Source: Acetothermia bacterium UBA7521
GTDB taxonomy: Bacteria; Bipolaricaulota; Bipolaricaulia; Bipolaricaulales; Bipolaricaulaceae
DNA: 64,000 bases
Reading direction: 5' to 3'
Assembly: GCA_002479455.1 (NCBI GenBank)
Contig: DLNB01000045.1
Location: 1-64,000 of the forward strand
Below the pieces are notes generated by a model. That model worked only from the letters and a program-made list of their open reading frames with translations. It ran no database searches and was not told where the DNA came from. Made by a program: the position numbers and the translations under genes. Positions 57,126 to 64,000 of this stretch are shown here, one piece after another; within the stretch, counting starts at the first letter, position 1, and the number at the start of each line of letters is the position of its first letter.

Positions 57126-57959
57126 TCAGGAGCGTTGGGAGAGGATCCCAGCCATCACCAGCACCCCACCTGCCATCTGTACGGGGAAGAGCACCTCGCC
57201 GAGGAGCCACCACCCGAAGAGCGCGGCGAACACGGGCTCGGTGGCGAGCACGATCGCCATCCGCGCTGCCGACGCTCGACGCCCCGCCCAGAGGACGAGG
57301 GCGAATGCGCCGGTTGTGGCCAGGGCTGCGGTCACCCCCACCGCGACCCACACGTGGGCCGAGAACGCAAAGCTGACCTCCCTCTGCCACCCCGACCCAG
57401 CAAGGGAGAGCAAGGCAACGAGACCGACCTGCGGTGCGAGGAGAACGCGGGGATCGCCGGCCTTGGCATAGCGGTCGAGGAGCACGAGGTGCACGGCGAA
57501 CGCGATGGCGCAGAACGCGGTGAGGAGGTCGCCGAACCACGCCCCCCCGCCGAGGGAGTCCCCACCCAGAGCAAGAAGGAACACCCCTCCGCCAGACAAG
57601 GCGACCCCGATCCATGCGCGCACACTTGGCCGGCGGCCGAACACCCACGCCACCACCGGTACGAGGACCACGGATAACCCTGTGATCAACCCCGACTTCT
57701 GAGCGGTGGTGTACACGAGCCCCCACGTCTGGAGGAAGTACCCTCCGAAGAGGGCCAGGCCGAGGATCGCTCCCCAACGCCAATTGCGAGCTAAGCGAGC
57801 CTCCCGTCGCCCGAGGAGGAAGGGCAGGGCAAGGAGGGTCGCCAGGCTGAACCGCAGAGCGAGAAACCAGAACGGGCCGACCTCCCGCAGTGCGTCCTTC
57901 ACCAGGGCGAACGTCCACCCCCACACCGCGCTGGCGAGGAGAAGGGCGCCGGTGGCCAT
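57126..57959 (-). CDS. EamA/DMT-family transporter
   Basis: 277 residues with about ten membrane helices in two repeats of the drug/metabolite transporter (EamA) fold: WGWTFALVKDALREVGPFWFLALRF at the start and the second-repeat WAGRRASAARMAIVLATEPVFAALFG, then LGEVLFPVQMAGGVLVMAGI. Exports a small metabolite; identity cannot be read. Its ATG overlaps the ychF stop. Confidence 0.88.
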   Translation of the reverse strand: MATGALLLASAVWGWTFALVKDALREVGPFWFLALRFSLATLLALPFLLGRREARLARNWRWGAILGLALFGGYFLQTWGLVYTTAQKSGLITGLSVVLVPVVAWVFGRRPSVRAWIGVALSGGGVFLLALGGDSLGGGAWFGDLLTAFCAIAFAVHLVLLDRYAKAGDPRVLLAPQVGLVALLSLAGSGWQREVSFAFSAHVWVAVGVTAALATTGAFALVLWAGRRASAARMAIVLATEPVFAALFGWWLLGEVLFPVQMAGGVLVMAGILSQRS

Positions 57960-59050
57960 CAGGCGGAAATGAAGTGGATGACGTCGCCGTCCTGAACCGT
58001 GTAGTCACGGCCGGCACGGTGGATCTTGCCCGTCTCTCGCAGCGCCCGCTCGGAGCCGGCAGCGAGTAGATCGGGGAGATGCATGACCTCGGCGAGGACG
58101 AACCGGTCACGGAAATCGGTGTGGATCGCCGCTCCCGCGTCGGGGGCTCTCGTCCCGGCGGGGGCCGTCCACGCCCGGACCTCAGGCCCTTCCACCGTGT
58201 AGAAGGTGATCACGGAGAGGAGGCGGTACGCCTCGGTCACCAGACGCACGAGGGCCGACTCGGCGAGGCCGTACTCCCGGAGGAACGCCTGGCGCTCTCC
58301 TTCGTCTGAACACGCTTCCCCGAGCTCCGCCTCGAGCTTCCCGCGGACGACGATCCACCCCGCCGCCCCGCTCTCCTGGGCGACGGCAGCCAGGGCCCGC
58401 GATAGGGCGTTCTCCCCTTCGTCACCGACGTTGGCCACGAACAGAACGGGTTTCGAGGTAAGGGGGGCGAGCTCGCGAAGGAGAGGCAGCTCATGGGCAG
58501 AGAAGTGCAGCGTGCGGATCGGTTCCTCCGCGTTCACGGCGGCGAGAAGGCGGTCGAGGAAGGCGACCTCCTCTTGCGCCGCCATGTCGCCGGTGCGGGC
58601 GGCCTTGGCGGCCCGCTCCCGCCGGCGCTCCAGGGTCTCCCGGTCCTTGGCGAGGAGCTCCCCCTCCACCACCGCGACGTCCCGCCGCACGTCGGGCTCG
58701 CCCATGGGATGAGCGATGTCCGGGTCCCCAAAGCACCGGACGACGTGGAGGATCGCCTCCACGCCGCGGATCTCGGCGAGGAACTGGTTCCCCAGCCCTT
58801 CGCCCTGACACGCCCCCTCCACCAGCCCGGCGATGTCCACCACCTCGATCGTCGTCGGGACCTTCTTCTTCTCAGGGAACAGGGCGTGGAGATGATCCAA
58901 GCGTTCATCGGGGACCGCAGCCACTCCATGATGAGGCGCTATCGTGCAGAACGGATAGGCTTCTACCTTCGCTCCAGCCAGGGTGAGGGCGTTGAAGACG
59001 GTCGACTTCCCCGCGTTGGGGAGCCCGACCAGGCCGAAGCTTCGGCTCAC
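57959..59050 (-). CDS. ychF: Obg-like ATPase YchF
   Basis: 363-residue YchF/OLA1 protein that prefers ATP and binds ribosomes. Motifs: [34 protein letters not shown] (family hallmark), [25 protein letters not shown] and a C-terminal TGS domain (ending FISA). The start overlaps the sucD stop as GTGA. Confidence 0.96.
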   Translation of the reverse strand: MSRSFGLVGLPNAGKSTVFNALTLAGAKVEAYPFCTIAPHHGVAAVPDERLDHLHALFPEKKKVPTTIEVVDIAGLVEGACQGEGLGNQFLAEIRGVEAILHVVRCFGDPDIAHPMGEPDVRRDVAVVEGELLAKDRETLERRRERAAKAARTGDMAAQEEVAFLDRLLAAVNAEEPIRTLHFSAHELPLLRELAPLTSKPVLFVANVGDEGENALSRALAAVAQESGAAGWIVVRGKLEAELGEACSDEGERQAFLREYGLAESALVRLVTEAYRLLSVITFYTVEGPEVRAWTAPAGTRAPDAGAAIHTDFRDRFVLAEVMHLPDLLAAGSERALRETGKIHRAGRDYTVQDGDVIHFISA

Positions 59051-59916
59051 CGCAGCGCCTCCTTGACGAGAACGGCGACCTCGCCGGGGGTGCGGGCGAC
59101 GGGGATCCCCGCCTTCCCCAGCCGCTCCGCCTTCGCCTGGGCTGTCCCCTCGCTGCCGGTTACGATCGCCCCGGCGTGTCCCATCCGTTTGCCTGGCGGA
59201 GCCGAGAACCCGGCGATGTACGCCACGACCGGCTTGGCCCCCTTCTCGGCGAGGTAGGCGGCGGCCTCCTCCTCGGCGCTTCCCCCGATCTCCCCGACGA
59301 GGACGACGACCTTCGTCTCCGGATCGGACTCAAACAAGGGGAGGAGGTCGGTGAAGGTGCTCCCGATGATCGGGTCCCCCCCGATCCCGATCACCGTGGA
59401 CTGCCCGATCCCCGCTTGCGACAGGTGGTGAGCGATCTCATAGGTGAGCGTACCGGAGCGGGACACGATCCCCACCGGCCCCGGGGTGAACGCCGCGGGG
59501 GGGATGACCCCGACCTTGGCCTTGCCGGGAGAGATCAGGCCTGGGCAGTTGGGGCCGATGAGGCGGACCGGGTACGCCTTGAGGAGGGGGTAGGTGCGGA
59601 GCATGGCGTGAAGGGCGATCCCTTCCGTGATGCATACGAGAAGAGGAATCCCGGCGGCCGCGGCCTCGAGGAGGGCGTCCGGCGCAAACGCCGCGGGGAC
59701 GAACAGGACCGCGGCGTCCAGTCGGTGCTGTTCTGCTGCCTCGGCGACCGAGTCGTAGACCGGGATCCCATCGAGGGCCGTACCGCCCTTGCCCGGGGTG
59801 ACCCCGGCCACGACCTTCGTCCCGTACGCCACCATCTGCCGGGTGTGGAACGCCCCCTCGCCCCCGGTGATGCCCTGGACCAGCACCTGCGTCTGTTCGT
59901 TGACAAGGATTGCCAC
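59047..59916 (-). CDS. sucD: Succinyl-CoA synthetase alpha subunit (SucD-like)
   Basis: 289 residues: [23 protein letters not shown], the CoA-binding [37 protein letters not shown] and the phospho-histidine loop [14 protein letters not shown] start with GGGAGGGAG upstream. The beta subunit (sucC) is not beside it; the next gene upstream is a divergent permease. It could be SucD or the alpha part of a related ADP-forming acyl-CoA synthetase. Confidence 0.9.
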   Translation of the reverse strand: MAILVNEQTQVLVQGITGGEGAFHTRQMVAYGTKVVAGVTPGKGGTALDGIPVYDSVAEAAEQHRLDAAVLFVPAAFAPDALLEAAAAGIPLLVCITEGIALHAMLRTYPLLKAYPVRLIGPNCPGLISPGKAKVGVIPPAAFTPGPVGIVSRSGTLTYEIAHHLSQAGIGQSTVIGIGGDPIIGSTFTDLLPLFESDPETKVVVLVGEIGGSAEEEAAAYLAEKGAKPVVAYIAGFSAPPGKRMGHAGAIVTGSEGTAQAKAERLGKAGIPVARTPGEVAVLVKEALR

Positions 59917-60014
59917 GTGTCTCCCTCCCTCTGCAAGGATAGCACGCCGAGGATACGGGGGATGTCGCCAATAGAACAACTCACTGCAATCCCCCTCTCG
60001 CCAGGACAGAGTCG

Positions 60015-60043
60015 TTGACAGGCATCGAGAGGGTGAGTATAAC
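60015..60043 (+). promoter_or_regulatory. Promoter of the second peptide-permease operon
   Basis: TTGACA (60015-60020), exactly 17 nt, TATAAC (60038-60043). The ATG at 60055 is 11 nt past the -10 box, leaving at most about 5 nt of leader and no Shine-Dalgarno. Confidence 0.75.
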
Positions 60044-60054
60044 TCGCAGTTCGC

Positions 60055-61032
60055 ATGATTCAGTATCTGGTGCGGCGGCTGCTGTGGGCGATCCCCGTGT
60101 TGCTGGCCATCATGGTGGTCACGTTCTTCCTGGCCCGTGCCATCCCCGGGGGGCCGTTTGACTTTCGCGGAGACAAGCAGATACCGGAGACGATTCGCAA
60201 GAACCTGGAGCGAAAGTACGGGTTGGACCTCCCTCTGCACCAACAGCTCGGACGCTGGATCTGGGACGCGATCCGGTTTGACTTCGGCCCGTCCTATGCA
60301 TCACGGTCTCAGACCGTAACCGACATCCTCAAGCGCACGTTCCCTATCTCGTTCCAGCTGGGGGTGCTCGCTCTCCTGTTCGCCTTATGCATCGGAATCC
60401 CCATGGGGACCATCGCTGCAGTCAAGCAGAACACGATCGTTGACTACGGAGCTACGTTCGCAGCGATTCTGGGTGTATCTATGCCCACCATGGTCACGGG
60501 CCCTCTCCTGATGTGGGTGTTCGCTCTCATTCTCGGGTGGCTCCCCGCAGCACGGTGGGGCACGGACTACACCCAGCTCTACCTTGGATTCTTCCCCAAC
60601 CTCCTCTCGGGCAAGTTCTGGCTCCACGCGATTCTGCCCTCCCTAACCCTGGGCCTGGCGTATTCGGCGTCCATCGCGCGACTGACCCGGGCAAGCCTTC
60701 TTCAGGTTATCCGCGAGGACTACATCCGAACCGCATACGCCAAGGGACTGCCGGGGCGAAGGACGGTCATCCTGCATGGGCTGCGAAACAGCCTCATCCC
60801 GGTAGCGACAGTCCTCGGCCCGATGTTCGCCGGAATTGTGACCGGCAGCATGATTGTCGAGCAGATCTTCGGTATCGCGGGCATGGGAAAGTACTTCGTG
60901 ACCTCCGTAACCAACCGGGACTACCCGATGATCATGGGGGCCGTGTTGCTGTACTCCGTACTGCTGGTAGGGGCGAACCTGCTGGTGGATGTAAGCTACG
61001 CATGGCTTGACCCAAGGATTCGGTACGACTGA
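60055..61032 (+). CDS. Peptide/solute ABC permease, DppB/OppB type
   Basis: 325 residues, six membrane segments (first [18 protein letters not shown]) and the EAA loop [26 protein letters not shown] (in parts). Strong promoter 11 nt upstream and leaderless start. The stop overlaps the next permease (TGATG). No ATPase genes accompany it. Confidence 0.93.
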   Translation: MIQYLVRRLLWAIPVLLAIMVVTFFLARAIPGGPFDFRGDKQIPETIRKNLERKYGLDLPLHQQLGRWIWDAIRFDFGPSYASRSQTVTDILKRTFPISFQLGVLALLFALCIGIPMGTIAAVKQNTIVDYGATFAAILGVSMPTMVTGPLLMWVFALILGWLPAARWGTDYTQLYLGFFPNLLSGKFWLHAILPSLTLGLAYSASIARLTRASLLQVIREDYIRTAYAKGLPGRRTVILHGLRNSLIPVATVLGPMFAGIVTGSMIVEQIFGIAGMGKYFVTSVTNRDYPMIMGAVLLYSVLLVGANLLVDVSYAWLDPRIRYD

Positions 61033-62030
61033 TGGCCCTTCAGAAGCGCACGATGGGGGCAAACGGAGAAATGCGAGGGCGGAGCCCGACTCAGGACGCG
61101 TTCCGGCGCCTGTTCAGACACCGAGCAGCCACTGTCGGCGCCATCTACGTCCTCCTGTTGGTGATCGTGGCGCTGTTCGTGGACACAACGATCCCGGCAG
61201 CGATCTTCGGGGGAGAGGCGCGACCTTTGATCGCCCCCAAGCACTTCGCCGAGGTGAGCTTCTTCGAGCGGGACCTGCCTCCGGGGACGCCGGGCTTCCC
61301 TCTCGGCACCGACTACCTCGGCCGGGATATCCTCAGCCGTACGCTCTACGGTACCCGTGTGTCGCTCGCGGTGGCGATTGTGGCAGCAACGGTTGCCCTC
61401 ATTGTGGGGTTGACCTACGGCGTGATCTCCGGGTTCGCCCCATCGGGTGTTGACAACGCGATGATGCGGTTCGTGGACTTCCTGTATGGGTTCCCTCTTC
61501 TTATCTTCATCATCCTCATGCAGGCCTTGTTCAAGGCGGTGAGCCGCCGCGGCGCAACGGGGTTCGTGGGGATGATGGTGGGGATTGATAAGGCGTTGGG
61601 GGGGATGTTCTTCTTGTTCGTTGCGCTAGGGATCCTGAACTGGATTGGGATGGCTCGACTCGCCCGTGGGCAGACCCTGTCTGTTAAGCAGAAGGAGTAC
61701 ATCGAATCGGCGCGTGCCCTGGGAGCGAGCAACCTGCGCATCGTATTCCGCCACGTTCTTCCCAACATCATTGGACCGTGTATTGTGTCTGAAACGCTGG
61801 CGATTCCAGGGTACATCCTGACCGAGGCGTTTCTCAGCTTCATCGGGCTGGGGGTGACCCCTCCGACCCCGAGCTGGGGACTCATGATCTCGGAAACCTA
61901 CCAGGGGTTGCGGACATATCCCTGGGAGACGCTCATCCCCGGCGCGGCCCTCGCCACCACGACGCTCGCGTTCAACTTCCTGGGGGATGGGCTTCGCGAC
62001 GCGTTTGACCCGCGGTTGAGAGGGACATAG
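61032..62030 (+). CDS. Peptide/solute ABC permease, DppC/OppC type
   Basis: 332 residues: DAFRRLFRHRAATVGAIYVLLLVIVALFVD, LGTDYLGRDILSRTLYGTRVSL (family hallmark) and the EAA loop SARALGASNLRIVFRHVLPNI. Partner of the preceding permease. Confidence 0.93.
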   Translation: MALQKRTMGANGEMRGRSPTQDAFRRLFRHRAATVGAIYVLLLVIVALFVDTTIPAAIFGGEARPLIAPKHFAEVSFFERDLPPGTPGFPLGTDYLGRDILSRTLYGTRVSLAVAIVAATVALIVGLTYGVISGFAPSGVDNAMMRFVDFLYGFPLLIFIILMQALFKAVSRRGATGFVGMMVGIDKALGGMFFLFVALGILNWIGMARLARGQTLSVKQKEYIESARALGASNLRIVFRHVLPNIIGPCIVSETLAIPGYILTEAFLSFIGLGVTPPTPSWGLMISETYQGLRTYPWETLIPGAALATTTLAFNFLGDGLRDAFDPRLRGT

Positions 62031-62154
62031 ACTATTAGATTTGCGCCAGGCGTCTCGCTTGGCTCAAGGAGGTGGTCGTCGGAGGGGATTGGGATGGGTA
62101 GCAGGCGATAGGTCTTTTGTTCTTGTTGCAGATAGGAAGCAAAGGAGGCATGCG

Positions 62155-63876
62155 ATGAGGCTGAGCAAACTAGCAGTACTGGCGGTTGTCGGGTTGATGA
62201 TTTGGCCTGCGTTCGCGGCACCGGTGATCCTGAACCGGAACCTGGGCACGGAACCCCCCACGGCGGACCCGGCCCTCGGTGAGGACACGACGTCGATCGA
62301 GATCATCGAGCAGATGTTCCTCGGACTCGTTGATATGGACGAGATCACGATGGCCCCGATCCCCGAGTTGGCCGCGCGCTGGGAGGTTTCGGCGGACGGG
62401 CTGACCTGGACCTTCTTCATGCGCAGCGATGTGTTTTGGGTGAAGTACGATGCCAAAGCGGGCCAGGTCGTCTATGACCTCGACGAAAAGGGTCAGAAGC
62501 GACCCGTTACAGCACATGACGTTGTGTACGGCGTGAAGAGGACGCTGGATCCGGATACGGGATCGAACTACGCCTACGTGCTGTACATCATCGAGGGTGC
62601 CCTTGAGGCAAACGAGGGCACCGGCTCACTGGACGCTGTCGGGGTCAAGGCCCTCGATGCGTACACCGTGCGTTTCACGCTCATTGCCCCGGCGGGATAC
62701 TTCGGCCAGATCGCCTCGATGTGGGTCGCCCGGCCGCAGCCGCAGTGGGCGATTGCGAAGCACGGCGATGCGTGGATCGAGCCCGAGAACATCGTTACCA
62801 ACGGCTCTTACGTCATGAAGACGTGGGTGCACAACGACAACCTCGTGTTCGTGCGCAACCCGTACATCCCCGCGGCCCTGTGGGGCGGAGGGAACATCGA
62901 CGAGGTGCATTGCGTCACGATTGTCGAGGACTCCACCGAGTTCGCGATGTACCTCAACAACGAGCTCGACACGCTCGACGGCCCGCCGCTGCCGGAGATG
63001 GACCGCATCAAGGCCGACCCTGTCCTCTCCAAGCAGCTCAACATCCGGCCGCAACCCTGCACCTACTACTACGGGTTCGTCACCACCAAGCCCCCGATGG
63101 ACAACCCGGATGTGCGCAAGGCGCTCTCCATGACCATCGATCGGAAGACGATCGTCGAGCAGGTGACGAAGGGCGGTCAGATCCCAGCGAACACGTTCGC
63201 AGGCGGAACCATCTTTGGCAATGCTGCTCTCAGCCCGGAGATCGCTCCGTGGGCCATCGACGCGGCTGGGTGGGACTACGACAAGGCCGTTACCGAGGCG
63301 CAGAGGCTGCTCGCTGGAGCAGGGTACCCGGATGGGGCGGGCCTCGAGATCATCCTCATGCACAACGTGTCCGAGGGCCATGCCCGGATCGCCCAGGCCA
63401 TCCAGGCGATGTGGACGAAGGCATTCCCCAAGGCAAGGTTCATCATCGAGACTCAAGAGTGGGGAACCTACCTGAAGACCATCACCAAGGAGACGCCGAT
63501 CGAGAACGTGCCGCACGTGTACCGACTGGGCTGGTGTCAGGACTACCCGGACCAGAACAACTGGGTGCACGAGGTGCTCAACCCGACCCTCGGCGAGAAC
63601 AAGCCGCGGCTGAGCGCCGACGACCCCTACGTGGGGGCGGCGATCGCGCGGTTCGACGAGCTCACCACGCAGGCGGGGCGGCTCTCCGACCCAGTCGAGC
63701 GCGCCAAGCTGTACTTCGAGGCTGAGAAACTGCTCATCGACGAGATCGTTGCCATCGCCCCTATCTACTACTACAGCTACAACATCATGAACAAGCCGTG
63801 GATGACCCGGAAGTGGCACGACACGCCGCACTGGGACACCTGGTCCATCGACATGGAACTCAAGGCGAAGGGCTAA
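62155..63876 (+). CDS. ABC transporter substrate-binding protein, family 5
   Basis: 573 residues: cleavable signal peptide (LAVLAVVGLMIWPAFA), NRNLGTEPPTADPALGEDT (family hallmark), LAARWEVSADGLTWTFFMRSDVFW, PVTAHDVVYGVKRTLDP and NPDVRKALSMTIDRKTIVEQ. No lipobox, unlike the other binding protein at 49.4 kb. AAAGGAGG lies a few nt before the ATG at 62155. With the two permeases it forms a system lacking ATPases; a terminator follows. Confidence 0.92.
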   Translation: MRLSKLAVLAVVGLMIWPAFAAPVILNRNLGTEPPTADPALGEDTTSIEIIEQMFLGLVDMDEITMAPIPELAARWEVSADGLTWTFFMRSDVFWVKYDAKAGQVVYDLDEKGQKRPVTAHDVVYGVKRTLDPDTGSNYAYVLYIIEGALEANEGTGSLDAVGVKALDAYTVRFTLIAPAGYFGQIASMWVARPQPQWAIAKHGDAWIEPENIVTNGSYVMKTWVHNDNLVFVRNPYIPAALWGGGNIDEVHCVTIVEDSTEFAMYLNNELDTLDGPPLPEMDRIKADPVLSKQLNIRPQPCTYYYGFVTTKPPMDNPDVRKALSMTIDRKTIVEQVTKGGQIPANTFAGGTIFGNAALSPEIAPWAIDAAGWDYDKAVTEAQRLLAGAGYPDGAGLEIILMHNVSEGHARIAQAIQAMWTKAFPKARFIIETQEWGTYLKTITKETPIENVPHVYRLGWCQDYPDQNNWVHEVLNPTLGENKPRLSADDPYVGAAIARFDELTTQAGRLSDPVERAKLYFEAEKLLIDEIVAIAPIYYYSYNIMNKPWMTRKWHDTPHWDTWSIDMELKAKG

Positions 63877-63898
63877 GGTCGAAGCACGGTAGGAGCAC

Positions 63899-63929
63899 GG
63901 GGCCTCCCCTAGTGGGAGGCCCCTTTCTT
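63899..63929 (+). terminator. Terminator after the second peptide-binding protein
   Basis: GGGGCCTCCC (63899-63908), loop, GGGAGGCCCC (63914-63923), then TTTCTTCT: a 10-bp stem and T-rich tail, ending the operon before any ATPase gene. The last 70 nt of the window hold nothing recognisable. Confidence 0.85.
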
Positions 63930-64000
63930 CTGAGAAGGGTACCCATCAACAGATGTCGCGCCAGGGTCTGCGTAGCACCCCGCCAGCGGGCTGTGTTGGC

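Overview
The window is a 64 kb piece of a GC-rich bacterial chromosome with short intergenic gaps, many 1-14 nt gene overlaps, and a mix of strong Shine-Dalgarno sites and apparently leaderless genes. The gene set (23S-5S rRNA not preceded by 16S, glutaminyl-tRNA synthetase, AmmeMemoRadiSam proteins A and B, several oligopeptide/sugar ABC systems, histidine and D-amino-acid use) suggests an uncultured anaerobic heterotroph. A deep-branching candidate phylum such as Bipolaricaulota (Acetothermia/OP1) is my best guess, from general gene content only; there is no 16S here to settle it.

Layout. 1-8.2 kb: one long minus-strand operon led by its own LacI-type repressor: class I aldolase, secreted metallophosphoesterase, sugar-binding protein, small secreted protein, zinc dehydrogenase, two sugar permeases. 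8.8-9 kb: tRNA-Gln. 9-11.6 kb: memo/yicC/gmk/acpS. 11.6-16.7 kb (minus): S1-domain protein; plsC, cmk, ispE and hutI. 16.8-21 kb: hutH, era, glnS. 21.1-25.2 kb: the most interesting block, a compact operon of ArsR-like regulator, ABC exporter, two tiny Cys/Gly-rich peptides and a PqqD-radical SAM-SPASM enzyme, i.e. a RiPP-type peptide-modification system. 25.3-26.1 kb: hicBA toxin-antitoxin lying between a truncated and an intact copy of the start of an acyltransferase gene. 26.1-31.3 kb: GNAT plus N-acylamino-acid racemase, deoC, recO, a short F1 epsilon protein, cold-shock protein, sigma factor. 31.35-34.3 kb: an IS110 transposase and an IS481 element, the latter inserted at the ligA stop codon. 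34.3-39.1 kb (minus): ligA, phoH, mtaB-like, AMMECR1. 39.1-40.7 kb: LytR-CpsA-Psr protein and rsfS. 40.65-43.95 kb: 23S and 5S rRNA with their own promoter and a 27-bp processing stem. 44-46.4 kb: dnaX, ybaB, recR. 46.5-47.9 kb: a broken acetyltransferase and apparently non-coding DNA. 47.9-55.8 kb: secreted repeat protein and a complete Opp-type peptide importer. 55.9-59.9 kb (minus): hypothetical genes, tRNA-Arg, tRNA-Ser, EamA transporter, ychF, sucD. 60-63.9 kb: a second Dpp-type permease pair and binding protein without ATPases.

How it fits together: housekeeping genes (DNA replication/repair, tRNA modification, ribosome function, lipid and isoprenoid synthesis) are interleaved with nutrient uptake (one sugar and two peptide systems) and amino-acid catabolism (hutH/hutI, GNAT-racemase). 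Many genes show a -10 box only 6-11 nt before the start codon and no Shine-Dalgarno site, pointing to widespread leaderless transcription. All functional calls come from reading motifs by eye; no database search was possible.
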